Below, in pieces: positions 1-10,166 of a DNA stretch of 64,000 nt (positions are counted from its first letter, which is position 1; each line of letters begins with the position of its first letter). Origin of the DNA: Massospora cicadina (Eukaryota > Entomophthoromycota > Entomophthoromycetes > Entomophthorales > Entomophthoraceae); assembly GCA_022478985.1 (NCBI GenBank), contig JAKSZP010000121.1, positions 62,001 to 126,000 on the forward strand. The letters run 5' to 3'. The translations under genes were made by a program, and so were the position numbers. The notes under the pieces were generated by a model. The model saw only the letters and a program-made list of their open reading frames with translations. It had not been told where the DNA came from and ran no database searches.

Positions 1-545
1 GCCATATATGGCGAAATACAATCTTTCGAAATGCAATGTTTCACGCTGATGCCACACCTGTGCACCGGCAAAGCCATCGCAGTTCTGACCCCAACTGAGG
101 AGATTGCAAAGGACCTAACCCAGATCCCGTACTCCACCTTTATTGACATCGCAGGGCACACCACCCACCCATTCCAGGTAACCATGGACAGCGCGCCCCC
201 ATTTGAACCCACTGTGATGTGTTCAGCCATAAGGCGCATGCATGCCCCATCAAAGAGGGCATCACATTCTAAGAGCACCCCTCGGCGGCCATGGCCAGCG
301 GAGAGGCGCACTACGAACCAACCACAAGCACCAAGGAGGCTTTCCCGTGGGGAGCACAAGGCTGCTACCTATTTGTAAAGCCCATCTCCCCGCAGAAGCA
401 GAAGAAGGCCAAGCAGGCCCATAGGACCGCGGCTAAGGAAGCGGCCAAGGCCACCACCACCATCCCACACTCACAACGCCAGGAGGACATGGAGACCTTT
501 GCGGCGGAAGCAACTTGGGAATCCATCACCCAATTAGATTAGGAG
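1..545 (+). pseudogene. LINE-A copy 1 ORF1 (gag-like) remnant
   Basis: C-terminal part of the ORF1 RNA-binding protein. It matches residues about 180-360 of the copy 2 ORF1. A run of C near 195-200 is one base shorter than in copy 2, which shifts the frame and destroys the CCHC zinc knuckle. The downstream Ala/Lys-rich region is readable in another frame from 291 until a TAG at 540-542, where copy 2 has TGG. Because the indel sits in a homopolymer, a sequencing or assembly error cannot be excluded. ORF1 proteins of this type coat element RNA. Confidence 0.85.
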
Positions 546-883
546 GCCCATGCTGAATGGGCCACTCAATCTGAGGATCCGATGGGAGATTTGATCTCAC
601 CCAATCACTGCACCCAAGCCCTGGTTGAAACCGACTTAGACCTATCCCTACCAAAAAATTTTTTTTGCCCCACTCAACGGTGCACTGAACTTATCCACAC
701 CGCAAAAAAATTCGTCCGACATCAGGAAAACAAAAAGCAAAGGCCAAAGCCAACGCGACTCTTTCTGCAAAAAATAACAAAAACCCTGATAGCGTTTGCT
801 ATTACCAGCGCTTCTGTGAAAGCCTGTGGGGACCTGGAAGAGGCTGGTGGGCCTGGGGGCCCACCCCTCGCACCCAAGGTGCT

Positions 884-2132
884 ATGGGGGAAACCTTCAC
901 TCTAGGGACACTGAATATCACCGGACTCAAGGCCTCCCCGTCCCAGGCTAGGAAACTGAGTTTTTTACAAAACAATTTACCCGTGGATATCCTGGCCATC
1001 CAGGAGTCCCACTGTCCATGAGGTTCTGAGAAAGCTTGGAAAACAATGCTCCTACCATCCCTATCCTTTTGGTCAAAGCACTGTGGGGTGCTAATTTGGA
1101 AAATTTTTTTTTCAAATTTACATCTTCAGAAACATTCCTAAATGGCCGAGTGCTCGTTGTCACCTTCTCATGGGCTGATGTTGCACACACAATCGTCAAC
1201 ATTTACGCCCCAAACGGTGCACATGAGCGTCGGGAATTTTTATCATAGGTCAAATCCCTCCCACTACCCCCCCAATTCTTTCCTAATTGGCGACATGAAC
1301 TGTTGGCTAACCTCACCAACGGACTGGTGGCTGCCCTCACCCCACGCCCCACAGGGTCACGTAGAACTACGCGTTATAAAAGCCACCCTTGGGTTAATGG
1401 ATGCGCTGCCGCAACATGCCCCACTGCTCAAAAACATGACGCGTCCCCACGTCCACAACGGCCAATTAAGGTCCATGACCCACATTGACCTTATTCTAGC
1501 GCCGGCGAAATTCCAACCCCACATCTCCCACTTTAAAACAACGAGAATGGAATTCTCCAACCACCAACTGGTCTCAATAACATACCACTTACCCATCACA
1601 GTTGCAAAGGCCCCACATTGGTGCAAAATCCGCCCCCCAGAGCTCGCGTCACCAGGATTTTCCACATGGGTTGAAGAGGCAACTTTGGCAAAATTGTTTG
1701 TTGCACCGTTTTGCATGGACCCCATTTCCACATGGGCAACTTTCAAAGAAGACACTATCCGCCACTATCGCCATCTCTCATCCAGAAGCTCATGAGCCAC
1801 ATCGGCGGTTATATCGCGCACGCTGGCAGAATTGGCCCACTTGGAGTCCAACATTCCAGCCTCAGGATATAGCCCTGCATGGGGCCGGAAGTGGGTGGAG
1901 GCAGCCGCCCACTTCAACGCACTTGAAAGGCAACACAAACTTCGGGTTTGTGTCCAATACAGGGCCACACGCATCACTAAAGGTGACAAGTGCACTGCAT
2001 ACTTCTTCAAAAAATTTTGCACCACGCCAGAGCATGGCCTGCACACAGGTGCGAAGATCGGATAATTCTATTGTGGACACACCGGCTGAAGTGGCAATTG
2101 AAACGCAAAGATATTACTCCAAGTTATACTGA
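884..2132 (+). pseudogene. LINE-A copy 1 ORF2 endonuclease (APE-type) remnant
   Basis: Start of ORF2: ATG at 884 opens into MGETFTLGTLNITGLKA, the first strand of an APE/EEP-type endonuclease, the enzyme that nicks target DNA for reverse transcription. Motifs follow in order: AIQESHC, IYAPNG, LIGDMN, MTHIDLI and SNHQLV. The last should be SDH; the catalytic Asp codon GAC is AAC at 1,559-1,561. A TGA at 1,019-1,021 replaces the CGA (Arg) of copy 2. A -1 shift at the A/T run near 1,098-1,112 moves the rest to another frame. Several further frame changes occur up to 2,132. Inactive. Confidence 0.88.
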
Positions 2133-2365
2133 GCTGAACCAAATCAGCCGGAAAAAAGGGCGGAATTTCTCAACAGAGCTCATATCCGCACCATTTTCCG
2201 ATACCCAGAAATAATGAATTTAAATTTTAAATTTTAAATTTATTGTGGGGAAGGCTGACCATGGGATGGACACTTTTGAATATGACTCAGACGAGACAAA
2301 ACTTAATACCAGTGGAGGCACCCCAGAGAAGCGATGCTATCTCTTGTTGCCAGCAGGAACGCCAC

Positions 2366-3012
2366 TTATGGGAAGGGGAGGGAACGTGTGTAGGGGACGT
2401 AGCCACTATTGAGCACGTGTGGAGGAAGGGGTCTGATTTGATGAACCAGACTGGGAACCAGGAGGAGACCAGCTGTTGGCAATGCGGTGGGAGATATCCA
2501 AACATCCACGCTTGAAAGTGATCCACCAAATGAGACCAGAATCTGTGGACAGCTTCCGGGAGGGTGGGGGTGGAGCCTGCGATGGCATCCTAGACAATCG
2601 TGTGGATAGTACACATGGCGATTGCAACCACCAGAGCACAGAGGGAGGTTGAAAGGGGAGGCCATTGATGAAGCAAACATATCTTTTGACAGACTGAAGG
2701 AATGCGTTTGATCCTGGCCTAACAGACGTTGGACTTCGCGCCATATCACTTTAGAGGTGGGGAACTTCTCCAGCCGGTGGAACAGCGTTCCATATGGCCA
2801 CACACGACACAGGATGAGTGTAAAGCATTAGAGCGCTCAGCTGTACGATACACCCGCCTCAGGCAGCGCCACACATGGGAGCGGACTTGAGGTTGCAGCA
2901 GAGGATGGTGTGCGTATTTCCAGATAATCTTTTGGGTCTCAGTGGAATAAGGGATGTCCATCATGTCCAGGTAGTCCACCCTGGATAGGACTTGGGGTCG
3001 AATGGGGATCAC
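2366..3012 (-). pseudogene. LINE-A copy 1 ORF2 C-terminal domain
   Basis: Equivalent of the 202-codon C-terminal frame of copy 2 (9,221-9,829), split here into overlapping frames (3,012-2,746 and 2,803-2,366). It contains HILSRVDYLDM-like and CLRRVYRTAERSNAL sequence and a Cys/His cluster beginning CVVCGHMERC, where copy 2 has CVLCGQYGTLFHRLEKC; a frameshift near 2,790-2,800 disrupts the His-Cys half. Identity to copy 2 falls from nearly complete above about 2,815 to about 94% below it. Confidence 0.82.
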
Positions 3013-4560
3013 GCCATCATGGATGGGTAGCCCCTGTACCTCTTGTGTGAACTGAGAAGAGGGACGGCCTCTTCAGGTTGTATGTCCACTAATACGAATT
3101 CTCCACTCTGCGCTTCGCATGGAGAGTAGGATTCGTTTGTAGTGGGTTTTGGTCCCGTGAGGACCTGTGGCCGATGTGTGTGATGCGAGGTATTTCATCA
3201 GGGAGTGGGGGTTTGATGGATTGTTGAGGCCCAAGGCTCGGGAGAAGTTGGAGCGGGCCACGCAGGACCAGTGTTTGGATGGGAGTGTAGGAGCAGTGAC
3301 GGCCGCAATCCAGGTGCCCAGGATCTTGGCGGCATGGGCTTTGAAGTCAAGTAGGCCAATGCCACCATGATGATGAGGGCCAAACATGACCTCTAGCCGT
3401 AATGGTGGAGGGCGGCCTGACCAAAGCCAACCTTGTAGCAAAGCATACAGGGATTTGAAGAAGCTTGGGGAGAAGGGGATGGCGTGGGCTCTGAACCAGA
3501 CTTTGGATAGGAGCATAGAGTTGGCAAGAACAACCCTGCCAGTGAGGGTAGTAGGGTGGGCTCTGAGAGAGGCGATTCGCTTCGTCACGTTGTCCAGTAT
3601 ATGGCACTCCATTACTGCTGACGCGTATCCACGTGCCTCCATCCACACGCCCAGATGGCGCACCGGTCCTATGGTAGGTCGTGGCACAAAGGGGAGCACC
3701 AGTGGAGCGGTGTGTTTTGAGTTAGTAAGGCGTGGACGTGGGTGAGCAGATGGGCCAGGTTGGGAACTACTTGCTGGGGCCCAGCAGTTCTGAAACCGAC
3801 CAAGGAGGATGATTTCAGTTTTGGAGGCGTTCAGTGCCGCGTTGCTTACCCGGGAATATTTCTGGATGAGGGCTTCAAGCGCGCATGCATCTTTGTTATT
3901 AGACACCCCCACCACGCAATCATCTGCAAATGCCATCATCTTGACTGGGGTTTGGCCTGGCACATGGACCCCAGTGAGTTGGGCATTCACATTTCGCAGT
4001 AGTGGGTCAAGGCTGAAGTTGTATAAGAGTGGGCTGAGGGGGTCCCCTTGTTGCAGGCCCCTTTGAGGACGGACTACTTCCATTAGGAAACCTGGGCCGC
4101 ACACTGCCATTGTTGCAGATTCCGTGAGCAGCATCACCCAGTTAGTGAAGCGGGGAGGTAAGCCGAATTGTTGGAGGCAGGCCCTAAGATATTCCCAGTT
4201 TACTCTATCATAGGCCTTTTGTTGGTCCAAGAATACAAGTGCCCCAGAGGCTGTGGACTGACACACATTAGCCACAGAGTGCACGTTATCCCAAATTGAC
4301 CTTCTGGGGATGAAATCAATTTGTTCTGGGGAGATGGTGGCAGATGCTACAGTCCTAAACGGTTAGCCATGATTTTGGTTAAAATTTTGGTGCCTGTGTT
4401 TGTTAAAGAAATGGGGCGCCAGTTAGCTAAGTCTAGCCTATCCCCTTTCTTGAAGAGTTTGACCGTAACCATCTAGTACTAAAAAAAGAGTTTGACCGTA
4501 AAGGCCTCATGTCCACCTGGTATGAGCGCATTTCCAACAGGCTTTGTTTGAGTGAGGCTA
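2810..4560 (-). repeat. Inverted-repeat arm 1, near-identical tract
   Basis: Within the inverted LINE-A half, this stretch matches 7,690-9,435 (opposite strand) with only a dozen or so differences seen by eye. The flanking parts of the same arms (2,240-2,800 and 4,570-4,690) differ at about 5-7% of positions. Confidence 0.8.
3073..4284 (-). pseudogene. LINE-A copy 1 reverse transcriptase core
   Basis: 403-codon open frame, almost identical to the RT frame of copy 2. RT motifs in order: FLDQQKAYDRVNW (motif A), RGLQQGDPLSPLLYNF (motif B), MAFADDCVVG (motif C with both catalytic Asp), then LGVWM and GGIGLLDFKAHAAKILGTW in the thumb region. The N-terminal RT part (PGPDGIPYEFY region, up to about 4,660) is separated by frameshifts shared with copy 2. 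Without its own endonuclease in frame it cannot encode a working ORF2 protein. Confidence 0.9.
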
Positions 4561-4794
4561 GCAGCAATGGGGATATATATAAAATATTTTTTGTAGAACT
4601 CATAAGGAATGCCATCTGGGCCTGGGCATTTTCAGTTTGGCGCACCGCGAATGGTAGTCCATAATTCGTTTGGAGTAATTAAATTCATTATTTCCAAAAA
4701 GACTTTTCTTTCTCGTTGCAAACACTTTTGCAACCCATTCAATTCAAGACTAAATCTAGTTTGATAATCTCATAGAGGGGATTAGTCTGCGCCC

Positions 4795-6150
4795 ATGTCT
4801 GGGAGCAGTTGGGCAAGCATGGCAAGAGGAGCAGGCGGAAGGCCTGCAGCCTCTAACGTTCAAAAACGCCCTGGAGAATCTGGCGGAATAGAAAAAAATC
4901 TAAAAAAACTGGCGGTCACAATTTCCCCAGAGATACTCACGTGGCAAGCACGATGCAACCAGTACATCAACACGCCAAATTCCCAGCCACTTTCATCGGT
5001 GGAATTTGGAGTCCGTGTGTATCTGGACATCCAAAAAACGGCCCTATGGGAAATATTTTGTGAAGATGTACACAAAATTTTCCAAACCGCGGTGTACATT
5101 GCACCTCACTCCATGTTGCACGGTTGGCTGGACCTAGGTTTTGAAAGCAAAATAGCAGCAGATGAGGCTGCAGCGGTGCGCATAGTGGTTGACCTCCCTG
5201 AAAAGCAATGGGTTGTCGAAACTAAATGCACCAGATGGACAAAATCAAACCAAATTTTCCTCACGTTTGACTTTTTGCCCACTACGGTAAAACGTGACAT
5301 TTTGGAGCAACACCTGAAAGATGGTCTCGTCATATATGGCGAAATACAATCTTTTGAAATGCAACGTTTCACGCTGATGCCACACCTGTGCACCAGCAAA
5401 GCTATCGCAGTTCTGACCCCAACCGAGGAGATTGCGAAGGACCTAACCTAGATCCTGCACTCCACCTTTATTGACATCGCAGGGCACACCACCCACCCAT
5501 TCTGGGTAACCGTGGACAGCGCGCCCCCCATTTGCACCCACTGTGACACGTTCGGCCATAAGGCGCATGCATGCCCCATCAAAGAGGGCGTCACATTCCA
5601 AGAGCACCCCTTGGCGGCCATGGCCAGTGGAGAGGCGCACTACAAACTAACCGCAAGCACCAAGGAAGCTTTCCCGTGGGGAGCACTAGGCTGCTACCTA
5701 TTGGTAAAGCCCATCTCCCCGCAGGAGCGGAAGAAGGCCAAGCAGGCCCATAGGACTGCGGCCAAGGAAGCGGCCAAGGCCACCACCACCATCCCACACT
5801 CACAACGCCAGGAGGACATGGAGACCTTCGCGGTGGAAGCAACTCGGGAATCCATCACCCAATCAGATTGGGAGGCCCATGCTGAACGGGCCACTCAATC
5901 TGAGGATCTGATGGGAGATTTGATCTCATCCAGCTGCTGCACCCAAGCCCCAGTTGAAACTGACTTGGGACCTATCCCAACCAAAAAAATTTTTTTTGCC
6001 CCACTTGATGGTGCACCAAACTTATCCGCACCGCAAAAAATTTGTCCGACGTCAGGAAAACAAAAAGTGAAGGCCAAAGCCAATGCGACTCTTTCCACAA
6101 AAATTAACAAAAACCCGATAGTGTTGCTGCTAATACCTGTGCTGCTGTGA
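4795..6150 (+). pseudogene. LINE-A ORF1 (CCHC gag-like protein), one stop
   Basis: A single frame of 451 residues, interrupted only by TAG at 5,449-5,451 where copy 1 has CAG. The start MSGSSWASMARGAG fits the related LINE-B start MGDFITKNNTTWASVAASG. Residues 247-260 form a zinc knuckle (ICTHCDTFGHKAHACP, CX2CX4HX4C). A basic Ala/Lys-rich segment follows (KKAKQAHRTAAKEAAKA), then an acidic tail. The role is RNA binding and formation of the ribonucleoprotein particle. The next coding block (endonuclease) begins about 60 bp downstream in another frame. Confidence 0.88.
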
Positions 6151-6212
6151 AAGCCCGTGGGGACCTGGAAGAGGCTGGTGGGCTCAGGGGCCCACCCCCT
6201 CATACCTAAGGT

Positions 6213-7463
6213 GTGAAGGGGGAAACCTTCACTCTAGGGATGCTGAATATCGCCGGACTCAAGGCCTCCCCATCCCAGGCTAGGAAACTGAATTTTTTAC
6301 AAAACAATTTACCCGTGGATATCCTGGCCATCCAGGAGTCCCACTGTCCACGAGGTTCCGAGGAAGCTTGGAAAACAATGCTCCTACCATCCCTATCCTT
6401 TTGGTCAAAGCACTGTGGGGTGCTAATTCAAAAAACAATTTTTTCAAATTTACATCTTCAGAAACATTCCTAGATGGCTGAGTGCTCGTTGTCACCTTCT
6501 CATGGGCTGATGTTGCACATACAATCATCAACATTTACACCCCAAACGGTGCACATAAGTGTCGGGAATTTTTCTTGTTGGTCAAATCCCTCCCGCTACC
6601 CCCCAATTCTTTCCTAATTGGTGACATGAACCGTTGGCTAACCTCACCAACGGACTGGTGGCTGCCCTCACCCCACGCCCCACAGGGTCACGTAGAACTA
6701 CGCGTTATAAAAGCCAACCTTGGGTTAATGGATGTGCTGCCGCGACATGCCCCACTGCTCAAAAACTTGACGCATCCCCATGTCCACAACGGCCAATTAA
6801 GGTCCATGACCCACATTGACCTTATTCTAATGCTGGTAAAATTCCAACCCCACATCTCCCACTTCAAAACAACAAAAATGGAATTCTCTGACCACCAACT
6901 GGTCTCAAAAAATACCACTTACCCGTCACAGTTGCAAAGGCCCCACATTGGTGCAAAATCTGCCCCCCAAGCTCATGTCGCCAGGATTTTCCATGTGGGT
7001 GGAAGAGGCAACTTTGGCAAAAAAGTTTGTTGCACCGTTTTGCGTGGACCCCATTTCCACATGGGAAACTTTCAAAGAGGATACCATCCGCCACTATCTC
7101 CATCTCTCCTCCAGATGCTCATGAGCCACATCAGCGGTCATCTCGCGCGCTCTGGCGGAATTGGCCCACTTGGAGTCCAATATTCCAGCCACAGGATACA
7201 GCTCTGCATGGGGCCGGAAGTGGGTGGAGGCAGCCACCCACCTCAACAAACTTGAAAGGCAACACAAACATTGGGTTTGTGTCCAATACAAAGCCACACG
7301 CATCACTAAAGGTGACAAGTGCACCGCATACTTCTTTAAAAATTTCTTCGCACCATGCCAGAGCGTGGCCTGCACACAGGTGCTAAGATCGGATAATTCC
7401 ATTGCAGACACACCAGCTGAAGTGGCAATTGAAATGCAAAGATATTACTCTGTCTTATACTGA
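6213..7463 (+). pseudogene. LINE-A copy 2 ORF2 endonuclease
   Basis: APE/EEP-type endonuclease of a LINE ORF2. Readable motifs: LNIAGLKA, LAIQESHC, IYTPNG, LIGDMN, MTHIDLI and SDHQLVS, so unlike copy 1 the SDH active-site motif is intact. There is no ATG at the usual position (GTG at 6,213 where copy 1 has ATG at 884). One base is missing in the A run near 6,429-6,435, shifting the frame, and TGA at 6,479-6,481 replaces the CGA of copy 1. A third frame change occurs near 6,900-7,030. The segment to 7,463 is the linker towards the RT. Confidence 0.88.
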
Positions 7464-7559
7464 GCCAAACCAATTCAGCTGGCTGAAGTGGCGGAATTTC
7501 TCGACTGAGCTCATATCCGCACCATTTTCTGATACCCAGAATTAATGAATTTAATTACT

Positions 7560-7947
7560 CCAAATAAATTATGGACAGCCATTCACGGTGCGCCAAATCA
7601 AAAATGCCCAGGCCCAGATGGCATTCCATATGAGTTTTACAAAAAATATTTTATATATCCCCATTGCTGCTAGCCTCACTCAACCAAAGCCTGTTGGAAA
7701 TGCGCCTCCTACCAGGTGGACATGAGGCCTTTACGGTCAAACTCTTTTTTTAGTACTAGATGGTTACGGTCAAACTCTTCAAGAAAGGGGATAGGCTAGA
7801 CTTAGCTAACTGGCGCCCCATTTCTTTAACAAACACAGGCACCAAAATTTGAACCAAAATCATGGCTAACCGTTTAGGACTGTAGCATCTGCCACCATCT
7901 CCCCAGAACAAATTGATTTCATCCCCAGAAGGTCAATTTGGGATAAC
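7560..7947 (+). pseudogene. LINE-A copy 2 RT, N-terminal fingers region
   Basis: Contains the LINE RT signature PGPDGIPYEFYKKYF at about 7,609-7,653 and, in another frame, DLANWRPISLTNTGTKI at about 7,800-7,850. It is split by a small duplication: the 12-mer ggtcaaactctt occurs twice, around a tagtactagatgg spacer (about 7,735-7,780). A further single-base shift beside ctgtagcatctgcc separates it from the RT core. Both defects also occur in the inverted copy at 4,300-4,560. Confidence 0.82.
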
Positions 7948-9435
7948 GTGCACTCTGTGGCTAATGTGTGTCAGTCCACAGCCTCTGGGGCACTTGTATT
8001 CTTGGACCAACAAAAGGCCTATGATAGAGTAAACTGGGAATATCTTAGGGCCTGCCTCCAACAATTCGGCTTACCTCCCCGCTTCACTAACTGGGTGATG
8101 CTGCTCACGGAATCTGCAACAATGGCAGTGTGCGGCCCAGGTTTCCTAATGGAAGTAGTCCGCCCTCAAAGGGGCCTGCAACAAGGGGACCCCCTCAGCC
8201 CACTCTTATACAACTTCAGCCTTGACCCACTACTGCGAAATGTGAATGCCCAACTCACTGGGGTCCATGTGCCAGGCCAAACCCCAGTCAAGATGATGGC
8301 ATTTGCAGATGATTGCGTGGTGGGGGTGTCTAATAACAAAGATGCATGCGCGCTTGAAGCCCTCATCCAGGAATATTCCCGGGTAAGCAACGCGGCACTG
8401 AACGCCTCCAAAACTGAAATCATCCTCCTTGGTCGGTTTCAGAACTGCTGTGCCCCAGCAAGTAGTTCCCAACCTGGCCCATCTGCTCGCCCACGTCCAC
8501 GCCTTACTAACTCAAAACACACCGCTCCACTGGTGCTCCCCTTTGTGCCACGACCTACCATAGGACCGGTGCGCCATCTGGGCGTGTGGATGGAGGCACG
8601 TGGATACGCGTCAGCAGTAATGGAGTGCCATATACTGGACAACGTGACGAAGCGAATCGCCTCTCTCAGAGCCCACCCTACTACCCTCACTGGCAGGGTT
8701 GTTCTTGCCAACTCTATGCTCCTATCCAAAGTCTGGTTCAGAGCCCACGCCATCCCCTTCTCCCCAAGCTTCTTCAAATCCCTGTATGCTTTGCTACAAG
8801 GTTGGCTTTGGTCAGGCCGCCCTCCACCAGTATGGCTAGAGGTCATGTTTGGCCCTCATCATCATGGTGGCATGGGCCTACTTGACTTCAAAGCCCATGC
8901 CGCCAAGATCCTGGGCACCTGGATTGCGGCCGTCACTGCTCCTACACTCCCATCCAAACACTGGTCCTGCGTGGCCCGCTCCAACTTCTCCCGAGCCTTG
9001 GGCCTCAACAATCCATCAAACCCCCACTCCCTGATGAAATACCTCGCATCACACACATCGGCCACAGGTCCTCACGGGACCAAAACCCACTACAAACGAA
9101 TCCTACTCTCCATGCGAAGCGCAGAGTGGAGAATTCGTATTAGGGGACATACAACCCAAAGAGGCCACCCCCTCCCCTCAGTTCACACAAGAGGTACAGG
9201 GGCTACCCATCCATGATGGCGTGATCCCCATTCGACCCCATATCCTATCCAGGGTGGACTACCTGGACATGATGGACATCCCTTATTCCACTGAGACCCA
9301 AAAGATTATCTGGAAATACGCACACCATCCTCTGCTGCAACCTCAAGTCCGCTCCCATGTGTGGCGCTGCCTGAGGCGGGTGTATCGTACAGCTGAGCGC
9401 TCTAATGCTTTACACTCATCCTGTGTCTTGTGTGG
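7690..9435 (+). repeat. Inverted-repeat arm 2, near-identical tract
   Basis: Partner of 2,810-4,560 on the opposite strand. The arms are about 1.75 kb long and lie about 3.1 kb apart. They share the same internal duplication of ggtcaaactctt and the same frameshift upstream of the RT core. Confidence 0.8.
7948..9216 (+). pseudogene. LINE-A copy 2 reverse transcriptase core
   Basis: 422-codon open frame. Motif A FLDQQKAYDRVNW, motif B RGLQQGDPLSPLLYNFSLD, motif C MAFADDCVVG with both metal-binding Asp residues, then LGVWM and GGMGLLDFKAHAAKILGTW. The catalytic core is intact but is cut off from the endonuclease and fingers by upstream frameshifts, and it ends at 9,216 four bases before the C-terminal frame begins, another shift. 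The protein would copy element RNA at the nicked target. It is the longest preserved open frame in the window. Confidence 0.92.
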
Positions 9436-9829
9436 CCAGTATGGAACGCTGTTTCACCGCCTAGAGAAGTGCCCCACCTCTAAAGTGATATGGCGCGAAG
9501 TCCAACGTCTGCTAGGCCAGGATCAAACACAACTCTTCAGTCTGTCAAGAGATATGTTTGCTTCATCAATGGCCTCCCCCTCTCACCCTCCCTCCGTGCT
9601 CTGGTGGTTGCAATCGCCATGTGGACTATCCACACGATTGTCTTGGATGCCATCGCTGGATCCATCCCCACCCTCCCAGAAGCTGTCTACAGATTCCGGT
9701 CTCATTTGGTGGATCACTTTCAAGTGTGGATGTTTGGATATCTCCCACCGCGTCGCCGACAGCTGGTCTCCTCCTGGTTCCCAGTCTGGTTCATCAAATC
9801 AGACCCCTTCCTCCACACGTGCTCAATAG
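9221..9829 (+). pseudogene. LINE-A copy 2 ORF2 C-terminal zinc domain
   Basis: 202-codon frame directly after the RT core. It contains DYLDMMDIPYSTETQKIIWK, CLRRVYRTAERSNAL and the Cys/His motif CVLCGQYGTLFHRLEKC (Cys-X2-Cys-X7-His-X4-Cys). The same block occurs in both LINE-B copies, so it is a family trait. Zinc motifs after the RT are common in LINE ORF2 proteins and are thought to help bind template RNA or target DNA. It ends about 170 bp before the element 3' end. Confidence 0.85.
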
Positions 9830-10166
9830 TGGCTACGTCCCCTACACACGTTCCCTCCCCCTTCCCATAAGTGGCGTTCCCGCTGGCAACAATAGATAGC
9901 ATCGCTTCTCTGGGGTGCCTCCCTGGTACTAAGTTTTGTCTCGTCTGAGTCATATTCATAAGTGTCCGTCCCATGGTCGGCCTTCCCCGCAATAAATCAA
10001 AATAAAAGTGCATCAACTACCCTAAAAAATTATCAGGTTTTGTTTTCCAAGTCAGAGGTTGACTATGATCACATGAAACACTGGCCGCATAGTATCAATG
10101 AGGATAATAAACCCCTATTAGATCTAAGAAATATAGGAAGTCAAAGGTAGAGAGGCGTTACATGCA

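Larger units (their letters stand above)
1..2224 (+). mobile_element. LINE-A copy 1, 5' half (cut by the window edge)
   Basis: Non-LTR retrotransposon, sense on the plus strand. The window opens inside ORF1 and the endonuclease part of ORF2 follows. The stretch lines up base for base with 5,334-7,560 of LINE-A copy 2, at roughly 93% identity by eye, with differences that are mostly transitions. Homology in this orientation stops at about 2,224, just after the shared string aatgaattta. From 2,239 the rest of the element (RT and C-terminus) continues on the opposite strand, so the 3' half of this copy is inverted. The true 5' end lies outside the window. Confidence 0.9.
2239..4692 (-). mobile_element. 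LINE-A copy 1, inverted 3' half
   Basis: Reverse complement of 7,548-9,993 of LINE-A copy 2, running from the element 3' end at about 2,239 to about 4,692. The inner boundary falls on the same element string (aatgaattta) at which the plus-strand 5' half ends at 2,215-2,224, so the two pieces look like one element whose 3' half was flipped. An AT-rich, nearly self-complementary stretch (about 2,215-2,240) sits at the join. Most of the arm is near-identical to copy 2. Confidence 0.88.
4701..10005 (+). mobile_element. LINE-A copy 2, apparently full length
   Basis: About 5.3-kb non-LTR element. The 5' leader (gacttttctttctcgttgc...) resembles the leader of the LINE-B copies. It is followed by ORF1 (4,795), ORF2 endonuclease (6,213), RT (about 7,560-9,216), the C-terminal zinc region (9,221-9,829) and a 3' UTR ending in CAATAAATCAAAATAAAAG. 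Order and length match the two LINE-B copies (5.2 kb). No clear target-site duplication was found; the 5' side directly abuts the inverted half of copy 1. All three coding blocks carry stops or frameshifts, so the copy is not autonomous as written. Confidence 0.88.

Noticed and set aside
2239..7560. Twin-priming 5' inversion as the origin of the inverted LINE half
   Set aside because: The inverted partner lies past the 3' end of the sense piece and both halves share the breakpoint string, which does not fit the twin-priming order.
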